NCBI GenBank assembly: GCA_030180135.1 | Contig: CM058231.1 | Coordinates: 47,254,235 to 47,318,234, forward strand | Reading direction: 5' to 3' | DNA length: 64,000 nt | Origin: Orychophragmus violaceus | Taxonomy: Eukaryota > Streptophyta > Magnoliopsida > Brassicales > Brassicaceae | Shown here: piece after piece, positions 21,617 to 32,100 of the stretch | Position numbering within the stretch: position 1 is the first letter of the stretch | Layout: each line of letters opens with the position of its first letter | The notes under the pieces: model-generated | What the model saw: only the letters and a program-made list of their open reading frames with translations | Told to the model about the DNA's origin: nothing | Databases searched by the model: none | Made by a program: the position numbers and the translations under genes

Positions 21617-23338
21617 AGCTGAAATATATAAGATAAAAAGGTTATTAGTTAATATGTTCAATATGATTAATCTTATATTATACTTAATATGATTAATCAC
21701 GCATTATATTCAATAACATAAGTTACCCTCAATAGAATATAATGATTCCAAGATCCACATATAACTAAGATCAAAGTGGGCCACTGGCCATCACCCAACC
21801 TTAGCTTATATCGGTAAGCCCTATGTCGGCTAATTATATCCGTGATATAACTCTTGGTTGTGAATCTGGGCCCGAGGCCCAATCCACTCTGATGTCTCAA
21901 GGCCCGGGACTCCCGATGGCCTAGTCAAGAAAACCAGACTATACAGTCATGTAATCATTAATGTCTGGGACTCCCAATGACATTTATGAATCACAAACCG
22001 TCTTGTCCACGCAAAAGTAGACACCCTCACACTGTAAGGCCATGAATACAATTGAATGGGCTTCGACAGCTGACATAGACTGGACAAGACATCCAACGCT
22101 TGATATTATTTGAGGTTTGTAGGTTTATTAAAAATTCATCCCAAAATAGAAGATTACTATTTTGGGAAACTTTCCTTTTTGGGAAACCTACTAATTTTGG
22201 AAACTTTCTAAAATTGGAAACTTCCTAAAATTGGAAACTTTCTAATAATGGAAATTTCCTAAAATCCAAAACATGCAAATCTAGAAAATTCTAATTTAAG
22301 AAACTTTCTAATTTCAAAATTTTGGAAACTTATTAATTTTAAAAATCGATTTTTATAATTTTATAAAAATAAATTTTAAATTAATTCTGAAGAAAAGACT
22401 TAAATAATTGGCCCAATTGTTTTAATTTCTTGGCCCGAGGCCCAAGAATTGGTCCATGTCCAAGACATAACCCAATTGTCCAATTAAATGACATAACCGG
22501 TCTGGTTCATTAAAATTGGTCTTAACCAAAATTAATTACTACGATGACCACAATTGTCAACCGGTTATTTACTAAACCGGATTTTCTCAATTTATTTGGT
22601 CCAACCAAATCAAATTAGAAAATCACTGGTTTAGGCACAAAATCCAATTTTCGACTTTGGATTTCTTATCCCGGTTTAACCAGAACTTAATAAAATTATT
22701 AAATCTGTTTATTAAACCGTGACGATTTGATTTTAATCAAGTTTTAAACCGAACCATAAAACGAACCGAACCGATTGATCACGTGAACCGATCACGACCT
22801 AGCCGTGAGCTTCACGCGATCACGTCAGCCGCAAGCCGCACGCGTTCGATCCATGATCGGGACGGCTGCTTCACCGGACGGGACGGGACGATCGGCGAGC
22901 TCGGGCCCGTGTGTCTTCACGCGATCGCCGAGCGATCGGGACAGCCGGGACGAGAGCGAGACGATGCTGGCTTGGCCGAGACGCGACGGGACGATGCAGG
23001 ACGATCCATCGCGATTGATCGTACGATCGGACGATCCGATCCGATCCGACCACGCGATCATGCGCTTGTCCGTGTCGTCGATCGTGTCGACGATACAACC
23101 CGATCCGTGATCGGTTATGTGTCTAACGATCCGGACGCGTGATCCTTTGGCGATCAACACTCCGACGCATACCAATTCATATAGATTGGATCATGCGATT
23201 TCTTGTTTGTTTAGGTTTTAATTCTTTGTTTCTTAAGTGTTTTTCCTTATCAGTAGATTGATTCAAAAACACTTCTTAAACAATCCTAAACATGATTCTA
23301 AACAAGAAAAACCACAGAACCAATAGCTCTGATACCAC
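21617..23338 (-). other. Copia C leader and primer-binding site
   Basis: No gene. It contains the inverted counterpart of the B leader: a TTTCAG-CT-ATG splice-acceptor context at the gag start, the GAAAGTTTCC repeat (22150-22320), a GATCG/CpG-rich tract (22775-23160) and the initiator tRNA-Met site (minus strand, 23325-23337). The GATCG tract is clearly more diverged from B than the coding region is. Confidence 0.8.
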
Positions 23339-23953
23339 TGTTGGATCGTTTAGTGTTTCCTGATTCAATTCTCAATTGATTCATCCTACTAAACATGCAG
23401 ATCTAGGTTCTCTTATTTAGAAACTTAATGGATCTCACCTGTTACCTTTTTGTGCAGCGGAATGAGGAGGTAATGGTCAGAGATCAGCAGAACCACCAAG
23501 AGATGGATCCTCCAAAGGCTCACACACGCACGCTCGGGAATTGGCTGCTAGACCAGACAGAGAGGAGGCGCAGAGACTGAGAAAAAATTAGAGAGCTTTA
23601 GGTCAAGTTTTATTCATTAAAACTCCCTTTAGTTCTCATGGGCTTTTGGGCCCAATTCTCAGTTCTGATTAAATCCCATGGATTTAATCAGGCCCTTTAT
23701 ACTCTCTAAGTACCGTAAATGCCTAGCACTTTTACCGTACTTCTGCTAAACCGTTCCTTCGTATTTTCCCGTTAGCTTAGGCGTGTGACCCATATGGGAT
23801 CATATAATAAAGGCAATAAGTCCAAGACTTATAGATCATGAGCGGACTCTAGCAAGCCATCATGACCCCCAGTATTATATGACTTATGTCTGATCATTGA
23901 CATACTCTTACGTTCTAGAGACAGTACAGAGATTGCTGGACATAATTCCAACA
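23339..23953 (-). repeat. Copia C 5' LTR
   Basis: 615 bp, seemingly identical to 8711-9325. The TSD GAAAT follows at 23954-23958. Confidence 0.95.
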
Positions 23954-23958
23954 GAAAT

Positions 23959-24433
23959 CAGCTATTACATGCGATTTGGCGGTGGTCCTATTTCTGTATT
24001 CAATGTCGTACTCGCTTAGTTCTATCGCCCATTTAGCCAGGCGACCAGACTGCCCCGGGCTGTGCAAGATTGTCCGAAGGGGTTGGCTACTTAATACAGC
24101 GATTGAATGCGACTGAAAATAGGGTCGTAGCTTTCGCGCCGAGATGACGACCGCGAGGGCCAGTTTCTCCATTGCGGGATATCTGGTCTCGGCTCCGTTC
24201 ATCGTTTTGCTTACGTAGAAGATCGGCTTCTGTTCCCCTCGGTCTTCTCGAACTAGGACACCACTAACTGCCGTTGTTGAGACCGCGATGTAGAGTAACA
24301 GTGTCTCACCGTTTTCTGGTTTTGACAATATCGGCGGGTTCGACAAGTAGTCCTTGAGCTGAACGAATGCCTCCTGACACTTTTCGTCCCACACGAATCT
24401 TTTATTTCCCCGTAGGAGCTCGTAAAAAGGCAA
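23959..24433 (-). pseudogene. Tat first RNase H (gypsy type)
   Basis: The minus strand continues the RT frame after a premature TGA at 24434-24436. It reads RFVWDEKCQEAFVQLKDYL, LLLYIAVSTTAVSGVLV, PIFYVSKTMNGAETRYP and AIELSEYDIEYRNRT. This is the gypsy RNase H/connection domain. The position of the first catalytic Asp appears to be Thr (AVSTTAVS), in line with the decayed first RNase H of Tat elements. Copia C is inserted directly after HVIADF, and the frame resumes at 8705. Confidence 0.8.
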
Positions 24434-25579
24434 TCACTTATCCGTTGACCGGGATATGAATCTGTTCAAGGCGGCTATGCGGCCAGTGAGACGTTGTACC
24501 TCTCGTGTGTTCCTGGGAGATGGCAAGTCGATTATTGCTGATATCTGCTTTGGATTAGCTTCAATTCCTCTCTGAGTTACCACGTATCCAAGGAAATCTC
24601 CTGATGTTACTCCGAACGTGCACTTGGCTGGGTTGAGCTTCATTCCGTACTGGTTAAGGATGTTAAAACATTCCTTTAAATGGCCGACATGTTGAAAGGC
24701 AATCAAAGATTTGACCAACATATCGTCGATGTAAACCTCCATCGTCGTGCCGACCTGGCCTGCAAACATCCGATTGACCAACCGCTGATAGGTGGCGCCG
24801 GCATTTTTGAGACCAAAGGGCATAACCTTATAGCAATACGTACCGCGTTCAGTGATGAATGCCGTCTTCTCTCTGTCGTCCGGGTTCATGAGAATTTGAT
24901 TATATCCTGAGAATGCATCCATGAATGATAGTAATTCGTTTCCGGCAGTTGCTTCAACAAGTCGGTCGATATGTGGCAGAGGGAAGCTATCCTTTGGGCA
25001 GGCTTTATTGAGATCTGTGAAGTCGACACATACTCTCCACTTCCCGTTTTTCTTTTTCACGACCACTGGTTTAGCCAACCAATCGGGATACTTGACTTCT
25101 TGGATTGAACCGGCTTCAAGTAATTTTTCTACCTCGTCATTGACCGCTTTAGCCCTTTCAGGACCGAGCTTTCGCCTCTTCTGCTTAATTGGCTTATAAG
25201 TCGGGTCGACGTTGAGCTCGTGGGTTGTGATGGTTGGGTTGATTTCTTTCATGTCTTTCATTGACCATGCAAATGTTGTAACATTTTGCTGTAGGAAGGC
25301 GATCAACTCCTTTTTGATGTCTTCTGGTAGTTCTGAGCCAATCCCTACGCACTTGCTTGCATCGGAGTCATCGATGATGACTTGTTGGATTAGCTCTTTC
25401 TCAGGACCTTTTCTTCCTTGTTCCGCATTGATCATGCATGAATGTACTCTGATCCTGTGCTCCCTTGCGAAGCATGACCGACTTGCCCGTTGGCATCCTT
25501 TAACCGTCTGGATTCCTTTAAGTGTTGGGAATTTCAGACACTGGTGATAAGTTGACGATACCGCCTTCATGCTGTATAG
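24434..25579 (-). pseudogene. Tat reverse transcriptase
   Basis: A minus-strand open frame bounded by two in-frame stops (TAG at 25580, TGA at 24434) that interrupt an otherwise continuous pol. RT motifs are clear: WRVCVDFTDLNKACPKDSF, FMDAFSGYNQI (catalytic Asp), MPFGLKNAGATYQRL, YIDDMLVKS (the catalytic Y-I-D-D box) and FLGYVVTQRGIE. It would copy element RNA into cDNA. Apart from the flanking stops no catalytic change is visible. Confidence 0.9.
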
Positions 25580-26752
25580 CTATGGAGTTCCCAAAATCAC
25601 GTTGTAGATGGTTGGTTTGTCAATGACATGAAACCTCACCATCCTGTTAACCCCTCCTGCGTAAACCGGCAGCTTAATCATCCCGATCGTATATGTCGTT
25701 TCGCTCGTGAAGCCAGTGAGCGGCTTGGCCTTCTGTTTGATGTCCTCCTCCTTGATTTCCATCTTCTTGAGTGTGTCTAGGAAGATTAGATCTATTGAAC
25801 TGCCTGTGTCGATTAATATTCGAGATACCTGACAGCTTCCGATGAGGAGTTCGACCACTAGTGGATCGTAATGAGGATAGTGGGTCCCATATAGATCTTG
25901 GTCGGTAAACGTGATAGGAGGATCGTCTGACAAGATTGGCTGGGGCGCCTTTTGCGCGGCTAATGCAAGACGTTCGTATACCTTGATTGACCGAACTGAG
26001 TCGTTTACGGAGATGAGACCGCCCATGATCATGTTGATTCTTCGGATGGTTTTAGGAGTTTCCTCTTCGTCCTCTTCCCCTTCTTCTTCTTCTCGGTTGC
26101 GTTTCAAAGCTATGCTTTTGATACGCCGCTGTTGTTTTTGTTGCTTGGAAGCCTGTTCTTCGGTTTTTCCTTCTCCTTGCTGACCAGATTCTTCTCTTCT
26201 TAACCTGTCGATTGCCGCTTTGATTTCTTCATCGGACAACCAGGCATAGAGTGCGTTTCTGAGGTTCCGGCATTCGGCAGTGTCGTGCGACGTAGCCTGA
26301 TGGTATTCGCAGTACTTTTCTCCTGCGGCGGGGGCGGCCTTCTGTGCTTTTCCCTTTCCCTCTTTGTTTCGTTTGTTCCACGGTTTCGACGATCGGGATT
26401 TATCAGCGTTATCGACAACCATTGTTGTCTTGGTACCTTTGTCGTAATGTTTCCTAGGTTCCCTTTCTTCCTTTTTGTCCGACTGCTTAAGCGTGCCAAA
26501 CTTCTTTGCGAGAGCCACCTTCTTCTCCTCCAGCTCTACAAATTTGTTTGCTCGGTGGAGGGCGTCTTCGATGGTTAACGGCGGATTGACGACCAAATCT
26601 TGGTAGAACGGCGACTCATGCCAGACGGCGTTTGTTAGTGCCGCGATGGTGAATTTATCTGGGGCATTAGCTCGCGTCATTGTCGCTTTGAATCGGTCTA
26701 TGAAGGTTTTTAATGTCTCTTTCTTCTCCTGCGTCATGGCCATTAACGCGTT
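25580..26752 (-). pseudogene. Tat Gag C-terminal part and protease
   Basis: On the minus strand this continues the gag frame across the copia E insertion. It shows the end of the capsid (ETLKTFIDRFKA), a Lys/Arg/Glu-rich linker, a Cys/His motif YCEYHQATSHDTAEC, a Glu-rich stretch (EEEEGEEDEEE), and an aspartic protease with active-site ILIDTGSSIDLIF and YNVILGTP. It ends in TAG at 25580, one codon after GTP. The frame continues unchanged into RT, so the stop is a point lesion. Confidence 0.88.
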
Positions 26753-26757
26753 CAGCG

Positions 26758-27434
26758 TGTTGGGAATGTCCTGAAATCTACCGAACTATCTCTAGAAAGT
26801 ATGATTAGTGTCGAGATCAGACATAAGTCATAAATACTGGGTGATCATGATGGCTTGCTAGAGTCCGCTCATGATCTATAAGTTTAGGACTTATTACCAG
26901 TATTGTATGATCCCGAAGGGTCACACACCATAGCTAACGGGAAAGTTAAATGGAAATAATACGGTAAGATGCAATGGCATTTACTGTATTGGATCAGAGT
27001 TTTGGGCCAGACAAAATACAGGCTTTTTGTCTAATTTGTGTTTTGGGCCCAAAAGATTAATGAGCCATTAGTCTAATGACTTGGGCCCATTAATGAGATA
27101 TAAGAGAATCAGAAAACCCTAAGGAAGCCAACCTTCCCTGCGATTTTCTCCTCTGGGCCGCGAGCTCTCTCTCTCTCAAATCTCTCTCTCTGATCTTCCA
27201 CATCTTTGGTCTAGCAGCCGTCCCGTGCTTGTAAGAGTGTGGATACTCGAGGAGGAATAGGTGTTACCATCTGTTCTAGCTGATCTCATCATTACCATCC
27301 ATCATCCGCTGCAATCTGAAAGGTAGTGATCAGGTTTGCTTTATGATTCATTTGACGAGAACCTAGATCTGTTTAAGGATTTGTGTTAGGTTGTAATTGA
27401 GAATTAAACCATGGAAAACACCCATAATCCTTCA
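26758..27434 (+). repeat. Copia E 5' LTR
   Basis: From TGTTGGGAATGTCC to CATAATCCTTCA. A TATA-like ATATAAG lies at about 27099-27105, followed by an AAACCCTAA telo-box-like word. A donor-like AAAG-GTAGTG lies at about 27320-27328. Confidence 0.95.
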
Positions 27435-27435
27435 G

Positions 27436-27448
27436 TGGTATCAGAGCC
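27436..27448 (+). other. Primer-binding site of copia E
   Basis: TGGTATCAGAGCC, the initiator tRNA-Met complement, one base inside the 5' LTR. Confidence 0.9.
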
Positions 27449-29135
27449 TAGGCATTAGGTTTCTTGTGAAATTGGATCATATGAATGTTTAATGGTTTAG
27501 AATTAATTTTGATTGTAGAATTGATTATAGAAATCTTTAAACATTATCGATTGATCTTGTTTGATAATCGGCTGTATGGTCACGGCCGTGTTGATTAATC
27601 GCATGTAATTGAGCCAATTGTTAAACCCTATATCGGCTAAAATATTTGGTCTCGGCAAGTTATATATGTCGATCATTAATAATTGAATTGCTCATTCTAT
27701 TATATAAAACCCTAATTTGCCTCACATGCTTTTGGTCTCGGTAAGCTAAATGCCGAGTGAAGCCGATCGCTTGTGATGCATGCGATGATCGATCGATGCC
27801 TAAGCCGAGATCGAGCGTTATCGATCGTGAGGCAACATGGATCGAGAGTGATGCGTGGACCATGATGCATTGTACCGAGGATGATCACATGCGATGATCG
27901 ATCTTGCGATCGTGAGCATGCGCAACATGCGCCGTTGGATCATTGGGCCTCGGATGCATTATGGGCCCACAATTGCGTTAATGGGCCGAGTTGGATCTAG
28001 GATCCGATTGTTTGGCCCATTAAAATTTTACGCCCCGCGAATAGTCAATCGGTTAAACCGAGCTTCGCGGTTCGTTGTCCAAAACCACACCAATTTAACC
28101 GGTCCATTTAATTGGCGGTTAATTGTGTGTTTAAAGCCTTAAACCGCAAGTTAAATCAAATTGGCTAAAACACTAGGTGTTTCTTCCCGGTTTTGGATTT
28201 AACTGAACCGATCCAATTTAATTGGTGGTTCAAGCGGTTAACCCAAATCGCGGTTTGCTGGAAATAATTTTATTTCTGGTTAAACCGGATTTAAATTCAT
28301 AAAATTGAATTTTAACCTAAACCGAAGGCTGGTCTAAGTTTGATTTGGTTGGACCAAATAATTTAGAGCTGGTCTGGTTTAGTAAATAACCGATGGTTTT
28401 GATAGTTAATTTGGTCTTGGACCAGAATTAATAAACCGACTCGGTTATGTCAAATTATTGGGCCAATTGGAATTCTATGGTCTTGGGCCAAGAATTGGGC
28501 CTATAATTTGTGACCCAACCCAAAATATTTGATAAAATATTAAATTAGAAATTTCTATTTTTAGAAAGTTACTAAATTTAGAAAGTTTCTAAAATAAGAA
28601 AGTTTCCCAAAATAGTAATCTTCTATTTTTGGAAATAAAACTTAAAAACCTCAAAAACAATATCAAGCTTGGATGTCTTTCCAATCTTGTCAGCTACTTA
28701 ACGCTTACTTGATTACAGATATGGCTTACAGTGTGAGGTGTCTGTTTTCGCGTAAGTAAAGTAGTATATAGTCACTAATTTCATTGGGAGTCCCAGATTT
28801 TAGTGATTATTTGGCTGTAAGAGATTGGTTTCCTTGACTGGGCCATCGGGAGTCCCGGGCCTTGAGACATCTGGTGAATTTGGGCCTCGGGCCCAATTCA
28901 CAACCGAGAGTTATTGGTTATAACTAGCTGTGTGTATGCTTACCAAGTATAGCTAATTCTGGGTGACGGCCAGTGGCCCACTTTGGATTTAGCTAAACAT
29001 GGGTCTCGGAATCATTGTATTCTTATGAGGTTAAACAAAGAAATTTTGAATACAATGCGAGTTTTCTTATAAGTTGTTAAGATTGCTCTTTTATGAACAT
29101 AATAACTAAATCTCTACTGTCTCATATTTTCAGCT
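27449..29135 (+). other. Copia E leader
   Basis: A leader of about 1.7 kb without a long open frame. It holds a short GATCG-rich tract (27765-27910), AACCGGTT-like words, the GAAAGTTTCC repeat (28545-28625) and, at its very end, TTTTCAG-CT before the gag ATG, a probable splice acceptor. The layout parallels that of copia B. Confidence 0.75.
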
Positions 29136-32100
29136 ATGTCAAGCACAACAACTCAAAACACTTTCTCGATCCGGTCTGCCCTTGAGAAGGACAAACTGAA
29201 CGGATCAAACTTCCTGAACTGGTCCAGGAACCTGAGACTTGTGCTCAGGCAGGAGAAGAAGGCTTATGTCATTGAAAGAGCTCTCTCTCCTAGACCTGCG
29301 AATAATGTCGCACAAGCTGTGAAGAATGCTTGGGATACGCATTCTTCAGATGCTAATGACGTGATTTGCCTGATGTTGGCGACAATGGCTCCCGAACTGC
29401 AGATGCAGTGGGAAGGCCTGACTTGTCCCATGGAGCTGATGGCAAATCTGAAAGCGTTGTTTCAGGAGCAGGCTCGTACAGAGAGATTCCAAACTGTTAA
29501 GAATCTCTTGGACTGTAAAATGGCTAAGGATGCAGCAGTGAGTCCACATGTTCTGAAAATGATGGGTTATCTCGATCATTTGACAAGGCTCGACTGTCCT
29601 ATAAGCCAAGAGCTTGCTTGTGATATCGTTCTCCAGTCTCTTACTCCTGCATATGACCAGTTCATTTTGAACTATAATATGCATGGGTTGATAAAGACGT
29701 TGCCTGAGCTACATGGTATGCTCAAGACTGCAGAACCGAATCTGAAGAAGACCAAGGAGTCATCTGTACTCATGGTTCAGAAGGGCAAGGGTTTCAAGAA
29801 ATCCGCTGCAGACAAGGGAAAGGGCAAGGTAGTCAGCAATGAAAAGGCCAAGCCCAAGCCCGTGTCTAAAGCTGGGCCTTCTGATATCTGCCACTTTTGT
29901 AAAGAGGCAGGGCATTACCGCAGGGACTGTAAGAAATACCAGGAAAGTCTGAAGAAGAAGAAGTCCTTCGAGACTAAATCTTCAGGTATTTTTGTTATTG
30001 AAGTAAATACTACTACTTCTGATAATACTACTTGGGTATTAGATACTGAATGTGGGGCTCATATTTGTACTAATATGCAGGCGCTCAGCAACAGTAGAAG
30101 GTTGAAGCAAGGGCAAGTAGAGTTGCGGGTTGGCAATGGAGAGAAGGGTCCAGCACTGGCCGTTGGCACTTACTTGTTGTCTTTACCTTCTGGATTGATT
30201 TTAGAACTTGAGAATTGTTATTTTGTACCTGCTATAAGCAGAAATATCATTTCAGTTTCATTGTTGGATTTGCAAGGATTTGATTTTTCTATTAAGAATA
30301 AATTGTGTTCCTTTAATCTCAATGATATGTTCTATGGCTGTGCCCCTCTTATAAATGGGCTGTACATGCTGGATCAATCTGCTCCAGTGTATAACATAAA
30401 TACAAAACGGTTCAAATCTAACGAAGAAAATGAAACGTTTCTCTGGCATTGTCGTTTGGGGCACATTAGTGAGAAACGCGTCAAGAGGCTCCATTCAAAT
30501 GGACTCTTGGGCTCATTTGACTTTGAGTCTTGTGAGCAATGCGAATCTTGCCTAATGGGCAAAATGACAAGGGCGCCTTTCAATAAACCCACAGAAAGGG
30601 CCAGTGAACTATTGGGCCTGATACATACTGACGTGTGTGGCCCAATGTCCACAAGTGCTAGAGGAAACTTTCAGTACTTCATTACATTCACTGATGATTT
30701 CAGTAGATATGGATATGTCTACTTGATGAAACATAAGTCGGAAACCTTTGAAAAGTTCAAAGAATTCCAGAATGAAGTACAGAACCAGCTTGGTAAAAGT
30801 ATTAAAGCTCTTCGGTCGGACCGAGGAGGAGAATACTTGAGCCAGGAATTTCGTGATCATCTGAGTGAGTGTGGGATTATCTCCCAACTCACACCTCCTG
30901 GAACACCACAGTGGAATGGTGTGTCTGAGAGAAGGAATCGGACATTGTTAGATATGGTCCGATCCATGATGAGTCACACAGACCTTCGTATATCCCTTTG
31001 GGGATATGCTTTGCTCACCGCAACGTTCACACTGAACAGAGTGCCATCAAAGGCAGTAGCAAAGACACCATATGAGATATGGACTGGAAAAGCTCCAGCA
31101 ATGTCTTTTCTCAGAATTTGGGGTTGTGAAGCCTATGTCAAAAGATTAATCTCAGACAAGCTTACACCAAAATCTGACAAATGCTACTTCATTGGTTATC
31201 CTAGGGATACCAAGGCTTATTACTTCTATCTGCGATCCGAGAACAAAATCTTTGTTGCTCGGGATTGTACTTTTCTTGAAAGAGAGTTTCTCTCTAGAAA
31301 AGATAGTGGGAGTAAGGTACAACTTGATGAAATTCAAGAAGGACAGGAACCTGTTCAACCTAATGAGGAAGAACAGCAGGATGAATTACATGAAGTTGTA
31401 ATAGAACCTGAACCTGAAGTACCTGAAGTTCGAAGATCCGGAAGGATCCGTCAGGAACCTGATAGATATCAGGGGTTCCTTGTGACTAATTGCCATGATC
31501 TTTTGATCATTGACGGTGATGAACCCTCGAACTTTGCAGAAGCCATGATGGGCCCTGACTCCTTAAAGTGGCGTGAAGCCACAGAATCCGAGATGGACTC
31601 CATGTCTGCTAACCGAGTGTTTTCACTGGTTGATTTACCTGCTGGTGCAAAAGCCATCGAGTGTAAATGGATCTTCAAGAAGAAGATAGACGTGGATGGA
31701 AATGTCCAGATTTACAAAGCCAGGTTGGTGGCAAAAGGTTTCAAGCAAATTCATGGTATAGACTATGATGAAACCTATTCACCAGTGGCAATGATGAAAT
31801 CAATTCGGATTCTCCTAGCAACTGCCGCTTATTATGATTATGAGATTTGGCAGATGGATGTGAAAACCGCCTTCCTGAATGGAATCTTGGAGGAGGATGT
31901 GTATATGACACAACATGACGATTACATTGATCCTAAGAATGCTGGGAAAGTATGCAAGCTTCACAAATCCATTTATGGATTGAAGCAAGCATCGAGGAGT
32001 TGGAATCTTCGTTTTGATGAAGCAATAAAGAACTTTGACTTTATCAGAAACCAAGAGGAACAATGTGTGTATAAGAAAACTAGTGGGAGCAAAGTGGCGT

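Larger units (their letters stand above)
8711..23953 (-). mobile_element. Ty1/copia element C, carrying nested copia B
   Basis: The plus strand begins TGTTGGATCG and ends ATTCCAACA, flanked by GAAAT at 8706-8710 and 23954-23958. The element reads on the minus strand: 5' LTR 23339-23953, PBS 23325-23337, gag-pol 21616-17638, PPT 9326-9338 and 3' LTR 8711-9325. Copia B (9344-17166) is inside its 3' untranslated region. The two C LTRs look identical by eye. About 360 bp of its 3' interior, corresponding to 16148-16509 of B, is missing at the B junction. Confidence 0.9.
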
